DNA from: Macrobrachium rosenbergii
Taxonomy: Eukaryota > Arthropoda > Malacostraca > Decapoda > Palaemonidae
Length of the DNA stretch: 64,000 bases
Assembly: GCF_040412425.1 (NCBI RefSeq)
Contig: NC_089749.1
Span: 32,788,313-32,852,312 of the forward strand
Direction of reading: 5' to 3'
A program made the translations under genes and the position numbers. The notes under the pieces are model-generated. The model was not told the DNA's origin. It saw nothing but the letters and a program-made list of their open reading frames with translations, and made no database searches. Positions 14,876 to 26,549 of this stretch are shown here, one piece after another. How positions within the stretch are numbered: the stretch's first letter is position 1; each line of letters begins with the position of its first letter.

Positions 14876-15368
14876 ACGGAGACCAAGGGCAGATGGGGAG
14901 GCACACGGACAATCAACAGTTTTATCAAATATAAGAAATCACTCTGCAATCTGGAAAACGCAGATTGATATGAAAAACTTTGAAATAATAGCCTCAGCCC
15001 AACACGAGGACGAGCTTACGACTTTAGAGTCAGTTTTCATTAAAGCACTCGTTCCCTCGTTAAATGCCCAGACGTCCTCCACACCTTTGTTTATTTTGTC
15101 ATTTCTCTGCTGTTCTCTTTGTTTTCGAGTAGTTTTACCTTTTTCTGTTTAGTCACTTTTTAGCCATGTACTGGGTAGGTTTCTTTTAAGATATTTTAAG
15201 AAATGTATGTTTTATTTTTATCTTTATAATTTTATATAGCGACGTCCCTTTTTTATTAAACAAAATTGTGTCATTGCAGCCTTGAAAATGCAATGGATCA
15301 TTGCGAAACGCCGCCGGCCACAATAAAAACTGTTGATTGTCCGTGTGCCTCTCCATCTGCCCTTGGTC

Positions 15369-15374
<6 letters not shown>
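14876..15374. repeat. Inverted repeat of about 50 bp flanking 400 bp, both outer ends against (TA)n
   Basis: 14876-14925 (GGAGACCAAGGGCAGATGG, then CGGACAATCAACAGTTTTA) reappears as its reverse complement at 15324-15374 with very few differences. Both outer edges abut long (TA)n tracts. Just inside the arms there is further weak inverted similarity around CTGCAATCTGGAAAACGCA (14943 on) and TGAAAATGCAATGGATCATT (15282 on). This suggests one foldback element or two copies facing each other. Confidence 0.75.
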
Positions 15375-15459
<85 letters not shown>

Positions 15460-15475
15460 GTAGTTATATGTACAG

Positions 15476-15561
<86 letters not shown>
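15373..15561. repeat. (TA)n-(CA)n-(TA)n microsatellite
   Basis: Two TA tracts separated by CAGACACACACACA at 15473-15487. Confidence 0.97.
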
Positions 15562-15566
<5 letters not shown>

Positions 15567-15975
15567 CACTTGAGCGCTTTCCCAAATAGTCATTGCCTCA
15601 AGAAGAAAATAAGACAACCCTGATTTCATGACCGGAGAATAAAGCACAAGTGCAAACCATTCCTACATCTGCCATTTCATACAGGAGGCTCATCAGCATC
15701 GCGTCGAAACATCCTTCACAAACTTCACTACCCATATCTGTCCTGCATGATACTCGCGTTTCCTGCATTTGAAAGTCTCTTCGTCGCAACACCATTTCTA
15801 CATCATTTAACCAAGACTTTCTCCTTCTTCCTTCGGAAGCTCTCTAATTATACGCGTCTTTCGCCAAACCGTTTTTTCCGTCATATTCATTGGAACAAAC
15901 CACCTCCGAACATCGTGGTCCACACTTTACCAAGACTAAGATTTTATCTCATTTGTATCGACACTTCTCACATGT

Positions 15976-15979
<4 letters not shown>
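15562..15979. other. Gene-free spacer, moderately GC-richer
   Basis: Overlapping frames on both strands (15598-15795 minus, 15747-15977 plus) lack motifs. Composition is slightly richer in C than the neighbours; it could be decayed retroelement but was not recognised. Confidence 0.4.
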
Positions 15980-16046
<67 letters not shown>

Positions 16047-16068
16047 AGTATATACATATATATTTATA

Positions 16069-16156
<88 letters not shown>
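15980..16156. repeat. (TC)n then (TA)n compound microsatellite
   Basis: TC run to about 16043, short spacer, then TA run to about 16156. Confidence 0.97.
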
Positions 16157-16159
<3 letters not shown>

Positions 16160-16254
16160 CGTACCTATAACGTCAGACAGTAAGGAAAGAGTTAGAGCTT
16201 GTCAGCAATTGCGTGAAGAATGGAATCAGTCAGTTCGTATTGCTGAGTAAAAGT

Positions 16255-16660
16255 AATGATGATGGTAGGATGAGAGAAGAGGCGAGTCATAAGATAAGTG
16301 AAGCAAAGAAGGCAGCAGGGTGAGTGCAGAAGAAAAAGGCTGTGAGGATGATGAGTTGTGAGAAACGTGAAGATAACAGACATTATGATAAAGGAATTAG
16401 CAGGTAAAACTAGGGATGAGCGTTTTGTGGTGGTTTGTCATGTGGACAGAAAAAAGGGTGATAGGTTGGTGAAGAGAGTCTTCAGTTTGGAATTGTTAGG
16501 AGAAAGAACCGATGACCCTGACACAGCTGCTTGGATGACTTGGAAGAGGTACTGGCAAGAAAGGTCGTCAACATGTAGAAAGCGAGAGAATGCTTGCACG
16601 ATACAGGTCAATGTCTCAGCGTTGGAGAGGTTTGGTTGTTCGATGCACTGTTGATGATGC
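16255..16660 (+). pseudogene. Decayed LINE reverse-transcriptase C-terminal fragment
   Basis: Read in plus frames with stops and shifts, the translation contains ASHKISEAKKAAG near 16280-16320. Farther on, at about 16430-16550, it contains VCHVDRKKGDRLVKRVFSLE and then DDPDTAAWMTWKRYW. These resemble the tail of non-LTR retrotransposon reverse transcriptases, where a motif of the form W-GHV-R followed by LV-KV-E and a Trp-containing GRPKKTW-like segment is common. Stops interrupt the fragment and the polymerase core is absent, so it is a dead 3' remnant. The clade cannot be decided by eye. A SINE lies about 150 bp downstream in the same orientation. Confidence 0.5.
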
Positions 16661-16792
16661 ATATTGTTCAGTCTAACATGGCAGGATCTGAACTACAGGA
16701 GTATGTGAGAACTGGTTGTTTGAGTAGAATCCATAGTAAAAAACTTTCTCACCCCAACCATGAAGACCCATGCTGCTCCTGCCATCATAAAC

Positions 16793-16805
16793 TTACTCCA
16801 TCAGA
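16793..16805. repeat. Left target-site duplication of the SINE at 16806
   Basis: TTACTCCATCAGA, repeated exactly at 17086-17098. Confidence 0.9.
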
Positions 16806-17085
16806 AGCTCTTCGTTGGGTTAGTCGGTAGAGCTGCTGACTGGCACTCGCTGGGCCGGAGTTCGATTCCCCGGCCGGCTGATGAAGAGTTAGAGTAATTT
16901 ATTTCTGGTGATAGAAATTCATTTCTCGCTATAATGTGGTTCGGATCCACAATAAGCTGTAGGTCCAGTTGCTAAGTAACCAATTGGTTCTTAGCCACGT
17001 AAAATAAGTCTAGTCCTTCGGGCCAGCCCTACGAGAGCTGTTAATCAGCTCAGTGGTCTGGTAAAACTAAGGTATACTTAACTTT
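16806..17085 (+). mobile_element. Full-length tRNA-derived SINE, family A
   Basis: The head has a pol III A-box-like TGGGTTAGTCGGTAGAGC and a B-box-like GAGTTCGATTCCCCGG, enclosed by a residual acceptor-type stem CTCTTC/GAAGAG. The body follows (ATTTCTCGCTATAATGTGG, ATAAGCTGTAGGTCC) and the tail reads TCAGTGGTCTGGTAAAACTA. A perfect 13-bp duplication TTACTCCATCAGA flanks the element, the signature of target-primed insertion. A 5'-truncated copy lies at 46152-46335. The head has mismatched arms, an inserted body and no free 3' end, so it is not a tRNA gene. Confidence 0.92.
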
Positions 17086-17098
17086 TTACTCCATCAGA
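17086..17098. repeat. Right target-site duplication of the SINE
   Basis: Exact repeat of 16793-16805. Confidence 0.9.
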
Positions 17099-17143
17099 TC
17101 AAAAAGCTCAAGGAACTGAAGATGGTAATCATATATTGAGAAC

Positions 17144-17276
<133 letters not shown>

Positions 17277-20149
17277 AGAAATTTTCACAAAATTGTATAT
17301 TTCAGACTATCGACAATTCAATTTTTAGTGAAATCCGGTAGGACCATTTTTTCCAAAAATGAAAACAAGTATATGAATCTCGTAATTTTTAGATAAATAA
17401 AAAAAACGTGTTTTGTAACCAGAAGACAGATTCCGATGACTCACAGTGGTAATATGAGTTACTGGACAGGGGTTAAGGCTAAGATAGGAATTCAAAATGA
17501 AATGACAGTTTTCATTTTGCGACTCCAGTATTATTGTTGTAATAAAGGATCATTTTGTAATCGTAATCAACAGATAAATTTGATACGCTTCACTGAGGGT
17601 ATATGTCACAGAAAAATATATTCTACATATGTCATGCATCGCACCAACTAGTTTTAGAAAGGCCATTTATAAATGCCTTCCAGTTTGATGGTATTCTATT
17701 TTCTTTTAATACTGCGAGTTCATTGGTTTTATGTCCTTTTAACAGCGTGGTCATTTATATTCACACAAAGGAGAATGTGATTTCATTCATTACGAGTTCC
17801 TATTTTTACTGGCGATTTGATACTTTTGAAAAACTTGTTTATAACTCAGACAAAGATCATTACCAAACATTGCATTAATTGGAAATTTAAACTATTATTG
17901 AGAGACATTTTTTCAACAGTTAAATGAGTTCTTAGTCTCTAACATGACGACGAATATCCGGTATTTCCCCAGTATAAAAAGCAAGGAAATTGATAGGGGT
18001 TTCTTCGGTGCACTGAACTTTTATTTCAGTTTTTACCGAAGAGAGAATGTTTTCACGTTTTGAAACTATCACATTCATTTTCATTGAATCGTGGTGACAT
18101 TTTTCCCTTTTCAGAAGAGTGTTATGTTTTATCATAGAAATGAATGGCACAGGCAAATGTTTTTTGCCCTACACTGCTATTTTTGTTTGTACCTGTGAAT
18201 TGTTATACCTCCTCCAGAAATGTAGGAGTTGCTCTATCCATCTGCCCGTCCATGTGTGACACACGTTGTCGTAAGATAATATCAACATTACAGGTATGTC
18301 TGACACATGTGGACAAGTTAGGTGATAGAGAGGTGTTATGCAAGTTTTGTCTGGGAGATAAATTTATAATTCAGGAGTTATTTTAGGCCATATTTTGCTC
18401 TAAATTTTAGTATTGCTATGTGTGTATCATGACCAGGAATCAAACTCACATGAACTACTGTAAGTCAATGTTATATTGAGAAGAAATTCTGACAGAAAAA
18501 TTTCACAACATAGAGTCTGTCATCCCTTTAACCCGGAGTCATTTGGATGAGGTCAAGGTTGCTAAGAAGGGTCGAACGAAGTTGCTAGTTTGACCATAAT
18601 TTTATAATACAGGAGTTTCACACGCTCACATCGTGCGCAAAGGTTGCTTACGATTGTAGGATGTGTCATAGGCCGGCGTCACACTGGGGTTTGGTTGAAA
18701 AATTTTATATGGGATACAATTGGCATGCAAGGATGCAGAAGGTAGTTTGGGATCAGAATAAAGAGCACTTGGGCAAGGTCACTACCAAATGTAAAGAAAG
18801 AAGGAAACACTTGTCTGGGTATTACCTTTAAAATACGGGGATTTACGAGTTCATTCTTGGCACAGCTTTTATCAAGGAAGCTCATGACTCTCAACTGAAG
18901 TCAATTGGTCAGAAGGGGAGGAGGAAGGAAATTCTTGTTTGGGTCGTGAAGTGGCATGTTAGGGGATGAAGACTGCGTAGGATTTATGGAGTGTCATGAC
19001 CTAAATCTTAGGTCAGAGTCAGTGGGAAAATAGAGGAAAATTCTTGTTTGGGCCTTAGCAACAGAGGCAGAAATGATCCATGTTCATGTTACACAAAGGT
19101 TGTTTTGAAACAGAGGCATTGCCATGGACTTATGATATTTTCTCATAATTCATTTCCATTACACATTCTTTCTTTCATACTAATTTATTTTCATCGTTTC
19201 CAAGAAGGCATTTTGTAATATTTACCAGGGTTAGCTGATATCTAGTGTAGAATAGTTCTGCATACATGGACTCTATAGTTCATGCACACATGTTTAACTT
19301 ATGACGAAGAGCTTTGATATTAACTGTACCATTATACGTTCACCAAAGGTTTAACAGTTTTTCACACCAAAGATTTCCTTCTGTCTTCACCCACGTCAGG
19401 GTTTATAATATTTTTTTACTGAAAATTATATGTACAAAAGTGTGATGAACGAGTTCAAATGCTGAGTTTTGGCATACGGCTCTAACTAAATTACACGGTC
19501 TCTGTAGGGTTTTGTTACGGTGGTCATAAAATGTACACTGTTGATCAGAAAGCATGCTTTCTCTCTGTTTTAAGCTTTGAATATAAAATGTTTTACATGC
19601 TTGTTAGTTAGCAATGATTAGCATAATAAGGTTTTAACCTTACTATGCTAATGTGACCTTTTGATTGTATGTTTTTAGTACCTTCCAGGGTGACCCAGTG
19701 CTTATCATAGCTCGTATGAATTCCGATGGTCCAGTAGTTAAGTTCGGTTTACCTTTCTGTCTGTTTATGTTATCAATAGCTAGTTGTACATTAAAATGCA
19801 CATGGCAGAGTGCATAGTTTTTCATTCTGCGATATTATAATGTAGATGTGTAGTGGTAGCCTATGTATGTCAGATTGGTCATCATTGTACCCTCGTCAGG
19901 TTGGTTCAAGGATTATTATAGTGCACAGGTTCAGTTTATTGCCTCATTGTATGCGTGATAAGATGAAGCAGTGTGTTATGATTATGTCATGATGGTCAAC
20001 TTGGATCACTTATCATTATAGTTTGTCTTTCAAGGTACTCTCGTTGGCATCATAATGCCTCTTCAGGAGTAACCATGTTGTATTTGTTACAAGGCGCTTC
20101 TCAGATTGGTTTAGTGTTTTTCATTATGGTGCACTTACAAGGATTAGGA
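17277..20149. other. Gene-free stretch; 18.5-19.1 kb weakly tandem
   Basis: No exon-like frame. Between about 18790 and 19060 a phrase of the type AGGAAAYTCTTGTTTGGGT recurs three times at spacings near 110-130 bp, suggesting a very diverged tandem array. The rest shows nothing recognisable. Confidence 0.45.
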
Positions 20150-21709
20150 AAATTTTAATGTTTCCTTACTGAAAGAAGTCAATAAGGATAGTTTTGTCTG
20201 TCCAGTGTTAGAGTACTTCCATCTTTGTTAATGAAACTCTTTCTAGATGGATGAAGGGATTCCTGTTAAAGTGGTATAAGGATAGATCTTCGTATATAGG
20301 TATGCATGTGAAAAGAACACCCGTCTGTCCGTTTGGGTGTCTGTCACATTTACCTTGTCTTTGTAACTCTTCCTACTTGGTTAAAGAGACTTCACTTAAA
20401 ATTGGTGCATAATCAGACCATTGTATGCAAATGTGCACGAAGGAAGGTTATTTGCATGTCAAGGTTTCTGTCATATTTACCTTGTCAGTGCAATTCTTTC
20501 TAAGTGGTTAAAGGGGTTCCAGACTTTGCACACAGTTAGACCATCGTAATACATAGATATGCATAAGGGAAGATTGGTGATCTGTTTGTTTTTCAAGGTG
20601 TCTGCCACATTTATCTGACATTGCAACTCCTGCACAGTTGAAAAGATTTCAGTAAAATCTGGTAGAAAGGTAGCCCTCTGTTTGGTTGTCTTTTTGTCCA
20701 CATGTCTGTCCATCAGCTTGTTTGCATTCTTACCTTGTCATTGCAACTCACATACAATTGCAGTGATATGCTCAGACTAGATTCAAGAGTAGACCGTCAA
20801 TGCATAGTTGAACATTAAAGGAAACAGTCCGTCTGATTGTCAGTGTGTCTGTCACACTTATCTTGTTATCGCAATTCGTCCCACATGTTGCAGGAATTTG
20901 ATCAAACTTCGGCACAAAGGTAGACTGTCATGTATAATACACATGAAGAGAGTCTTCTACTTATATTTATCAAAACTTTTTATTTGGTTGTTGGGTGAAA
21001 TATTTCGATTAAATTGGATATAAGGGTGCATAGATTCTTTTAAATATATATGCATGTTACGCTTATCTTGTCTTCATTACTTGGTACAAAACGAAGGGAG
21101 ACCGTCATTTATAAATGCCTATGACGAGAGATTGTTTGTTTGCTTTTCCATCTCTCTGTCTGTCTCACTTACCATGTTATTATAACTCCTTCACCTTAGG
21201 GGTTAGCGCCATCAGTGCACCTCACGCAGTGCACTGTAGGCATTACTGAAGGTTATTTGCAGCGTCCCTTCGTCCCCTAGCCGTAACCCCTTTCATTCCC
21301 TTTGCTGTTCCTCCGTTCATATTCTCTTTCTTCCATCTTACTTTCCACCCTCTCCTAACAGTTAATTCATAGTGCAACTGCGATGTTTTCCTCCTGTTAC
21401 ACTTTTCAAACCTCTTTTACTCTCAGTTTCTTTTTAATAGGTCCCAGCTTCTGGCCATTGGCCTAAATTTCATATTCCAAGTCCAATATCACAACTCATT
21501 CTACTACAAGGTTGAAGGACTTTCAGTGAGACTTGTTACAAAGTTGCACCATCACGCATAGGTTTGCACGAAGGAGATTGACCATCTGTGCATCTGTTTG
21601 TCTGTCAGCTTGTCTTTTCATATCACCTATCACAGTTCCTAGTGTACGGTTGAAGAGACTTAATTCAAACTTGGTGCGAAGGTAAACTAGCATGCATATA
21701 TGTTTGGTT
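20150..21709. repeat. Old, highly diverged tandem array, unit roughly 130 bp
   Basis: Four phrases recur in the same order: TCTGTCACATTTACCTTGTC, then TTGCAACTCCT, then GTTGAAGAGACTT, then GGTAGACCGTCATGCATA with GCACGAAGGA and a TCTGTCCGTTTG-type end. Units begin near 20210, 20340, 20470, 20600, 20735, 20850, 21060, 21165 and on through 21530-21690. Identity between units is low, so the array is ancient. A family B SINE-like repeat interrupts it at 21199 and a tRNA-derived SINE at 21728. Confidence 0.75.
21199..21488 (+). mobile_element. SINE-like repeat, family B, copy 2 (inside the tandem array)
   Basis: Matches 7757-8044 and 54376-54660 over its whole length, including GTGCACTGTAGGCATTACT. 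It splits one unit of the diverged array: CTCCTTCACC on the left resumes as ACAACTCATTCTAC on the right. It lacks part of the GACCTCAT segment near the 3' end. Confidence 0.85.
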
Positions 21710-21727
21710 AGTCACGGATTTATTATC
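21710..21727. repeat. Left 18-bp target-site duplication
   Basis: AGTCACGGATTTATTATC, repeated exactly at 22878-22895. Confidence 0.95.
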
Positions 21728-22163
21728 TTCTTCGTTTTAACGTGCTTTTTCCCATTTTTTTATATGGGGTAAGCACGATGCCTTCTTTTTGAAGGACTTT
21801 TGATTTGGCGCTGGGGTAGGCCGTAGCCTCGATCGGCTGCCCTGCCTGACATCTCTTAGACCCCGGTAACGATGTGTACGTGTATCGTACCAATCCCCAG
21901 CTCCCTTTCTCCCAGCAGCGAGGAGAACTGGGCGGTTAGGTCGACAGTTCGAGACGTGTGAGGTGTCTGTTATGTTTTTAGAAGATGTTGGAGTGGCTTT
22001 GTTTATGTGTGTATTAGTCTGTAACACCCATCTGCTTTCAGCAAACCTACCCGTTGATTACATACGTAATCCCGGGGTGTCTACACGGATAGCAAAGTGT
22101 CCGCCTTCTCTGACCAGTCGGCTGCGGATTTGAACCAGCGCCACGGACCTCTACGAAGTCTTA

Positions 22164-22839
22164 AGGTGCCCTTCCACTGGGCCGGTTGAAACGACTACAG
22201 CCGCCCGGCTAAAGTCGACGGCTATAACCGGATGGGCTATAGCCGTCGATACAGATTCCATTACAACGACTGTGGCCGGTGTAGGAGTCAGTTTCAATAA
22301 TGGCACATGCAAGTGAGGACGTACTTCTTCAATACCTCTTGGCGGAAGAGGAAGAAGAAGAAGAATGTTGTTTAGTGATGCAAGCAGAGTTAGAAAGGTC
22401 ATCTCCACATGAACTTTTCACATCTCGAAAAGAACAAGGATGTCAAAGGATATTGATTGAAAGACACCTTTTAAAGGACGAATATATATTTAGAAAATTC
22501 TTCCGAGTAAATACTGATCTTTGGAATCGTACAAACATTTATGCTTACGAACTAATTCTATTAATTTCAAATCATCCATCACAAATCGAAACTGGAAAAC
22601 AACACTACTGAGTTAAGAAACGCAGAAAAATCGTACCGACCTGCCGGCTGGACTGCTCGGAGAGGAGTGCTGCCCAGCCGGCTCGAGTCGGGGAGGTGGG
22701 CAGCCTCCGACAGACCGGCTGTAGACGGGTCATTGGAAAGGGGTACATAATAATAGCACTGTAGGAGTCTGTTTCTACAGCCGGCCGGCTGTAGCCGGGC
22801 GGCTGTAGTCGTTTCAGCCGGCCCAGTGGAAGGGCACCT
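22164..22839 (+). mobile_element. PIF/Harbinger-type DNA transposon derivative with TTA duplication
   Basis: The ends are inverted repeats starting AGGTGCCCTTCCACTGGGCC. About 48 bp match at both ends with one mismatch, then partial GGCTGTAG palindromes continue inward. TTA flanks both sides (22161-22163 and 22840-22842), the 3-bp target preference known for PIF/Harbinger elements. It sits between the A box and B box of the minus-strand SINE, so it inserted later. At about 680 bp it is too short to be autonomous, but it retains a transposase-like N-terminal frame (22300-22611), so it is an internally deleted copy and not a plain MITE. Confidence 0.9.
22300..22611 (+). pseudogene. Harbinger-type transposase N-terminal remnant
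   Basis: A frame of 103 codons starts at ATG. Residues 1-20 end in a run of glutamates, and residues 34-70 read HELFTSRKEQG, then ILIERHLLKDE, then FRKFFRVNTDLW. Harbinger transposases commonly start with a basic-aromatic segment followed by a leucine-rich stretch and a (Y/F)FRM---F--L motif before the catalytic DDE domain; the order and spacing match that pattern. The frame stops soon after, with no DDE residues, so the catalytic region has been deleted or replaced by the GC-rich sequence at 22640-22780. It is bounded by the element's inverted repeats. Low activity potential; the protein could at most bind DNA or partners, which is speculation. Confidence 0.6.
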
Positions 22840-22877
22840 TTAGGCCGCTGCTCTACCGACTGAGCCATTGAGGCTCC

Positions 22878-22895
22878 AGTCACGGATTTATTATC
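22878..22895. repeat. Right 18-bp target-site duplication
   Basis: Exact repeat of 21710-21727. Confidence 0.95.
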
Positions 22896-23395
22896 GACCC
22901 GGCATATTTTGGACTTCAGATGGTGAATGAATTCAGTTTCACATAAACTGCTTGTCCATGCTGAGATTGGATACAACAGTTATCAAAGACTTATGATATT
23001 GCCTGGTCCATCATGTGTATTTCCCATTAGAGAGACGATGTAAGAATTCGGTGTAATCATTCTGACTCTTTACTGCGGGGTTCTTTCCCTTGACTACTAT
23101 CTCGTAAATTTCTTCGAATATTTCAGTTTTCCCACATTCTCATAGTTTTCCCACCTCCACTTGATTGTTCCGTCACATCCCCTTTTATTTCAGCCTTGAT
23201 TAGAAAAGGGCGCAGGTTGTCAGAATCCATCGAGATTTGTGAAAAAAAAAAATCATTGTTAAAGTTTTGTGTTTTCCACGTTATAAAATACTTGAAATAA
23301 AAATTCCTCCCGGCTCGATTAGGGCTGGAACGATTACCAGTTCCTTGCTTCAACTTTCTGTCTATTGATATATTAAATTATTACACAAGATTTTG

Positions 23396-23627
23396 GGTGC
23401 TACTTTGTCATGTTATCTACGCGTGGGACCCGTGTTTTGCACTAGCCCCTCGGGGATCAAAGATATCGTTTATTGATATAATTTTTCGACCACAGTACAG
23501 AAATGATTGCATATAATACTTTGATTCCCGAGGGGCTAGTACTAAACACGGTGTCCCATTGAGCTTCAGCCATGTTTAGTACTAGCACCTTGGAGGTGAC
23601 GCGTAGATAACAAGCCGAAGTAGCACC
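23396..23627. repeat. Foldback element (imperfect palindrome)
   Basis: The left arm 23396-23468 (GGTGCTACTTTGTCATG, TTATCTACGCGTGGGAC, GCACTAGCCCCTCGGGGATC) returns as its reverse complement from 23517 to 23627, ending GAAGTAGCACC. The right arm carries an extra small inverted piece around GTTTAGTACTAGCACCTTGG. Terminal GGTGCTACTT/AAGTAGCACC repeats suggest a non-autonomous DNA transposon. Confidence 0.8.
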
Positions 23628-23777
23628 AGATTTTGTCTCTATACGTCAAACATGAACCGAGCACATGCCATCTTGTTAATACAAAAGAGCAAAGAGAGAA
23701 GCTGAAGAATTTTTCTGCTCGGGCGGATTTTTGTGTGGCTCTCAGACTTGTTTCCTGCGTGTAAGGGTCATGAATAT

Positions 23778-23779
<2 letters not shown>

Positions 23780-23823
<44 letters not shown>

Positions 23824-23834
23824 TGGGGGGGGGG
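23780..23834. repeat. (GA)n microsatellite with a G run
   Basis: A GA run followed by a run of G at 23823-23836. Confidence 0.95.
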
Positions 23835-24344
23835 GGAGATGGAAAACAGAAAAACGCAATTGAGGAAGGCTGGAAAGATGTGGCGTAAGAGTTGCTGTTT
23901 ACTTGTATCTCCTCTGTTTCAGAAATAATTTCACTTTTTGCCCATTTGGATTTTCTTCTTTTCCGTGACTCTGCTTGCATTTTTTGTATTTCACTAAAGA
24001 GAAACTTCATACGGTCTTTTGTTAATTATAAGTAGTAGAATGAGAAAGAGCTCACATAGCGTATTTGTTTGTTTATAAGTCAGACAGACTAGAGTAGAAC
24101 CGGCTGGCAAGCTGAGTGAGGGCAGTGCTGCTTCAAAGCCTAAGTGAGGAATAAAAAGAAAATGAAGTGTTTTAGAGAAACGAGTGAATAAGATGCACTT
24201 GTGCTTAAAACCCTCATTCTCCGTAACTGTCCTATTAATTCATTTTCCAACCCAAGACTATTGTCATAATATGTTACTTTACTCGTATCCATTTGAAACT
24301 AATGATAAACTTTCTCATCAAGTTTCAAGTTGAGTGTTTTAGTT
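23835..24344. other. Gene-free spacer, nothing recognised
   Basis: No motif-supported frame. Confidence 0.5.
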
Positions 24345-24654
24345 TTTCTGTCTGCCGTCAGATCTTAAAAACCACTGAGGCTAGAGGGCTGCAAACTGGT
24401 ATGTTGATCATCCACCCTACAATCATCAAACATGCCAAATTGCAGCCCTCTAGCCTTGGTAGTTTTTATTTTATTTAAGATTAAAATTAGCCATGATCGT
24501 GTGTCTGGCACCGCTGTAGTTGCCAACAACATAGGCCAACACCGGGCCGTGGATGAAAGTTTCATGGGCTGTGGCTGAGAGTTTAATACAGTATTATACA
24601 CTGTACAAAAACTCGATTGTGCCGAAGAAATTTCGGCGCATTTATTACTTGCTT
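24345..24654 (+). mobile_element. Foldback/MITE-like element, family M, copy 2 (5' shortened)
   Basis: Begins at the CTGTCTGCCGTCAGATC segment, so it lacks the 5' palindrome. It keeps the GAGGCTAGAGGGCTGCAAAC hairpin and the terminal GCCGAAGAAATTTCGGCGCA hairpin. No coding content. Confidence 0.85.
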
Positions 24655-25410
<756 letters not shown>

Positions 25411-26389
25411 ATATATACATGATTATGATTATGTACGAGTATTCGTTCTTTTAATAACACTGAGGTACACTTACGTTAACGAAGAAATTCTTGCAATGAT
25501 TTTTAAACTAAACAAACGCCCTTTACCTGCCCATAAAGTTTTAACGCAACAATCTTAAATAAACAAGCCTTGAAAATGATTTCAAAATATCTGCTAATAC
25601 AGTACTTAGTGACTGCTTACTAAATAGGAGAGGTTTTATGAAGAGATGCTATACCTTACGGAAATATTCCGCCGCTGGGTCTTGAACAACGTCCTATTAA
25701 AATCACGTCGCATCGTTAACGAAATTGAAAGCCTTGTTTGCCGTGTTTACAAGGGACTGACGGAATGTCCAATAGAGTTTGGCGTATTAAGAGTTCTCTT
25801 TTTTCCATTTGGTGGTCGAAATTTCAATATACTTTTCTGAATTATATTTCCTTTTATAATCAGTAGTTTTTAATGAGCATGACTTCTTACATGTGTGCTC
25901 AGTCATGAACATACCAGAGGTAATGATTTCCTATTTGTCAAAGAAATATAAATATAATTATTATCAAAATTTTCGTCGTCATTGACCAGTTTCGTTATGA
26001 TTCTAGTTTAATCAACTTCATCAGTCAGTCCATTCTTGAGCCTGGGGGAAGCATGTACGCAGCTTCATGCTAATTTATTAGACATTGCAGTCAGGAGGAC
26101 AGACTCCTGACAGGCTTAATTAACGTTTGAGATCGGTGTGCAGGAAATGAAACAGAAAATCAAAAGGTTGTATTACGTTAGAAAATTTTAAACAACATTT
26201 TTGTATTTGGCCTGCTGGACCAATGCATATGTGTTCGGTGTAGATTTGAGGGACTGTTTTAGTTTTGTATTATAATTCATCCTGTGTATTTTTAGTGCAA
26301 TTGAAATATTTGGATTTCTTTACATTTGCTTCTGTGTGGTATATGATAAATTTTTGGGTACGTTAATAAGCAAGTCAGTATGGGTAGAC

Positions 26390-26393
<4 letters not shown>
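25411..26393. other. Gene-free spacer, nothing recognised
   Basis: The frame at 25646-25840 is short and has no recognised motif. Confidence 0.5.
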
Positions 26394-26481
<88 letters not shown>

Positions 26482-26530
26482 TGTGTATATATGTGTTTAT
26501 GTGTGTATATGTATGTGTGTGTGTGTGTAA
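26394..26530. repeat. (TA)n-(TG)n microsatellite
   Basis: TA to about 26479, then a degenerate TG run. Confidence 0.97.
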
Positions 26531-26549
26531 AATCAACGCCTCCAGCGCA

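Larger units (their letters stand above)
21728..22877 (-). mobile_element. tRNA-derived SINE (minus strand), split by a nested DNA transposon
   Basis: On the minus strand the head begins at 22877 with GGAGCCTCAATGGCTCAGTC, an A box (TGGCTCAGTCGGTAGAGC). After the nested insert, the B box GGTTCAAATCC lies at about 22128-22138. The body continues leftward to a tail reading AAAAAGCACG then TTAAAACGAAGAAG. A perfect 18-bp duplication flanks the element. Removing the nested element 22164-22839 and one TTA leaves a SINE of about 470 bp. The minus-strand frame at 21737-22027 lies in its body and is not a gene. Confidence 0.9.

Noticed and set aside
16806..16890. Possible tRNA gene
   Set aside because: A and B boxes are present, but the arms do not fold into a canonical tRNA, the sequence continues into a SINE body, and a 13-bp duplication flanks the whole.
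21737..22027. 96-codon minus-strand ORF
   Set aside because: Lies in the body of the SINE and is not supported by any motif.
22845..22877. Possible tRNA gene on the minus strand
   Set aside because: It is the A-box half of a SINE; the B box lies on the other side of a transposon.
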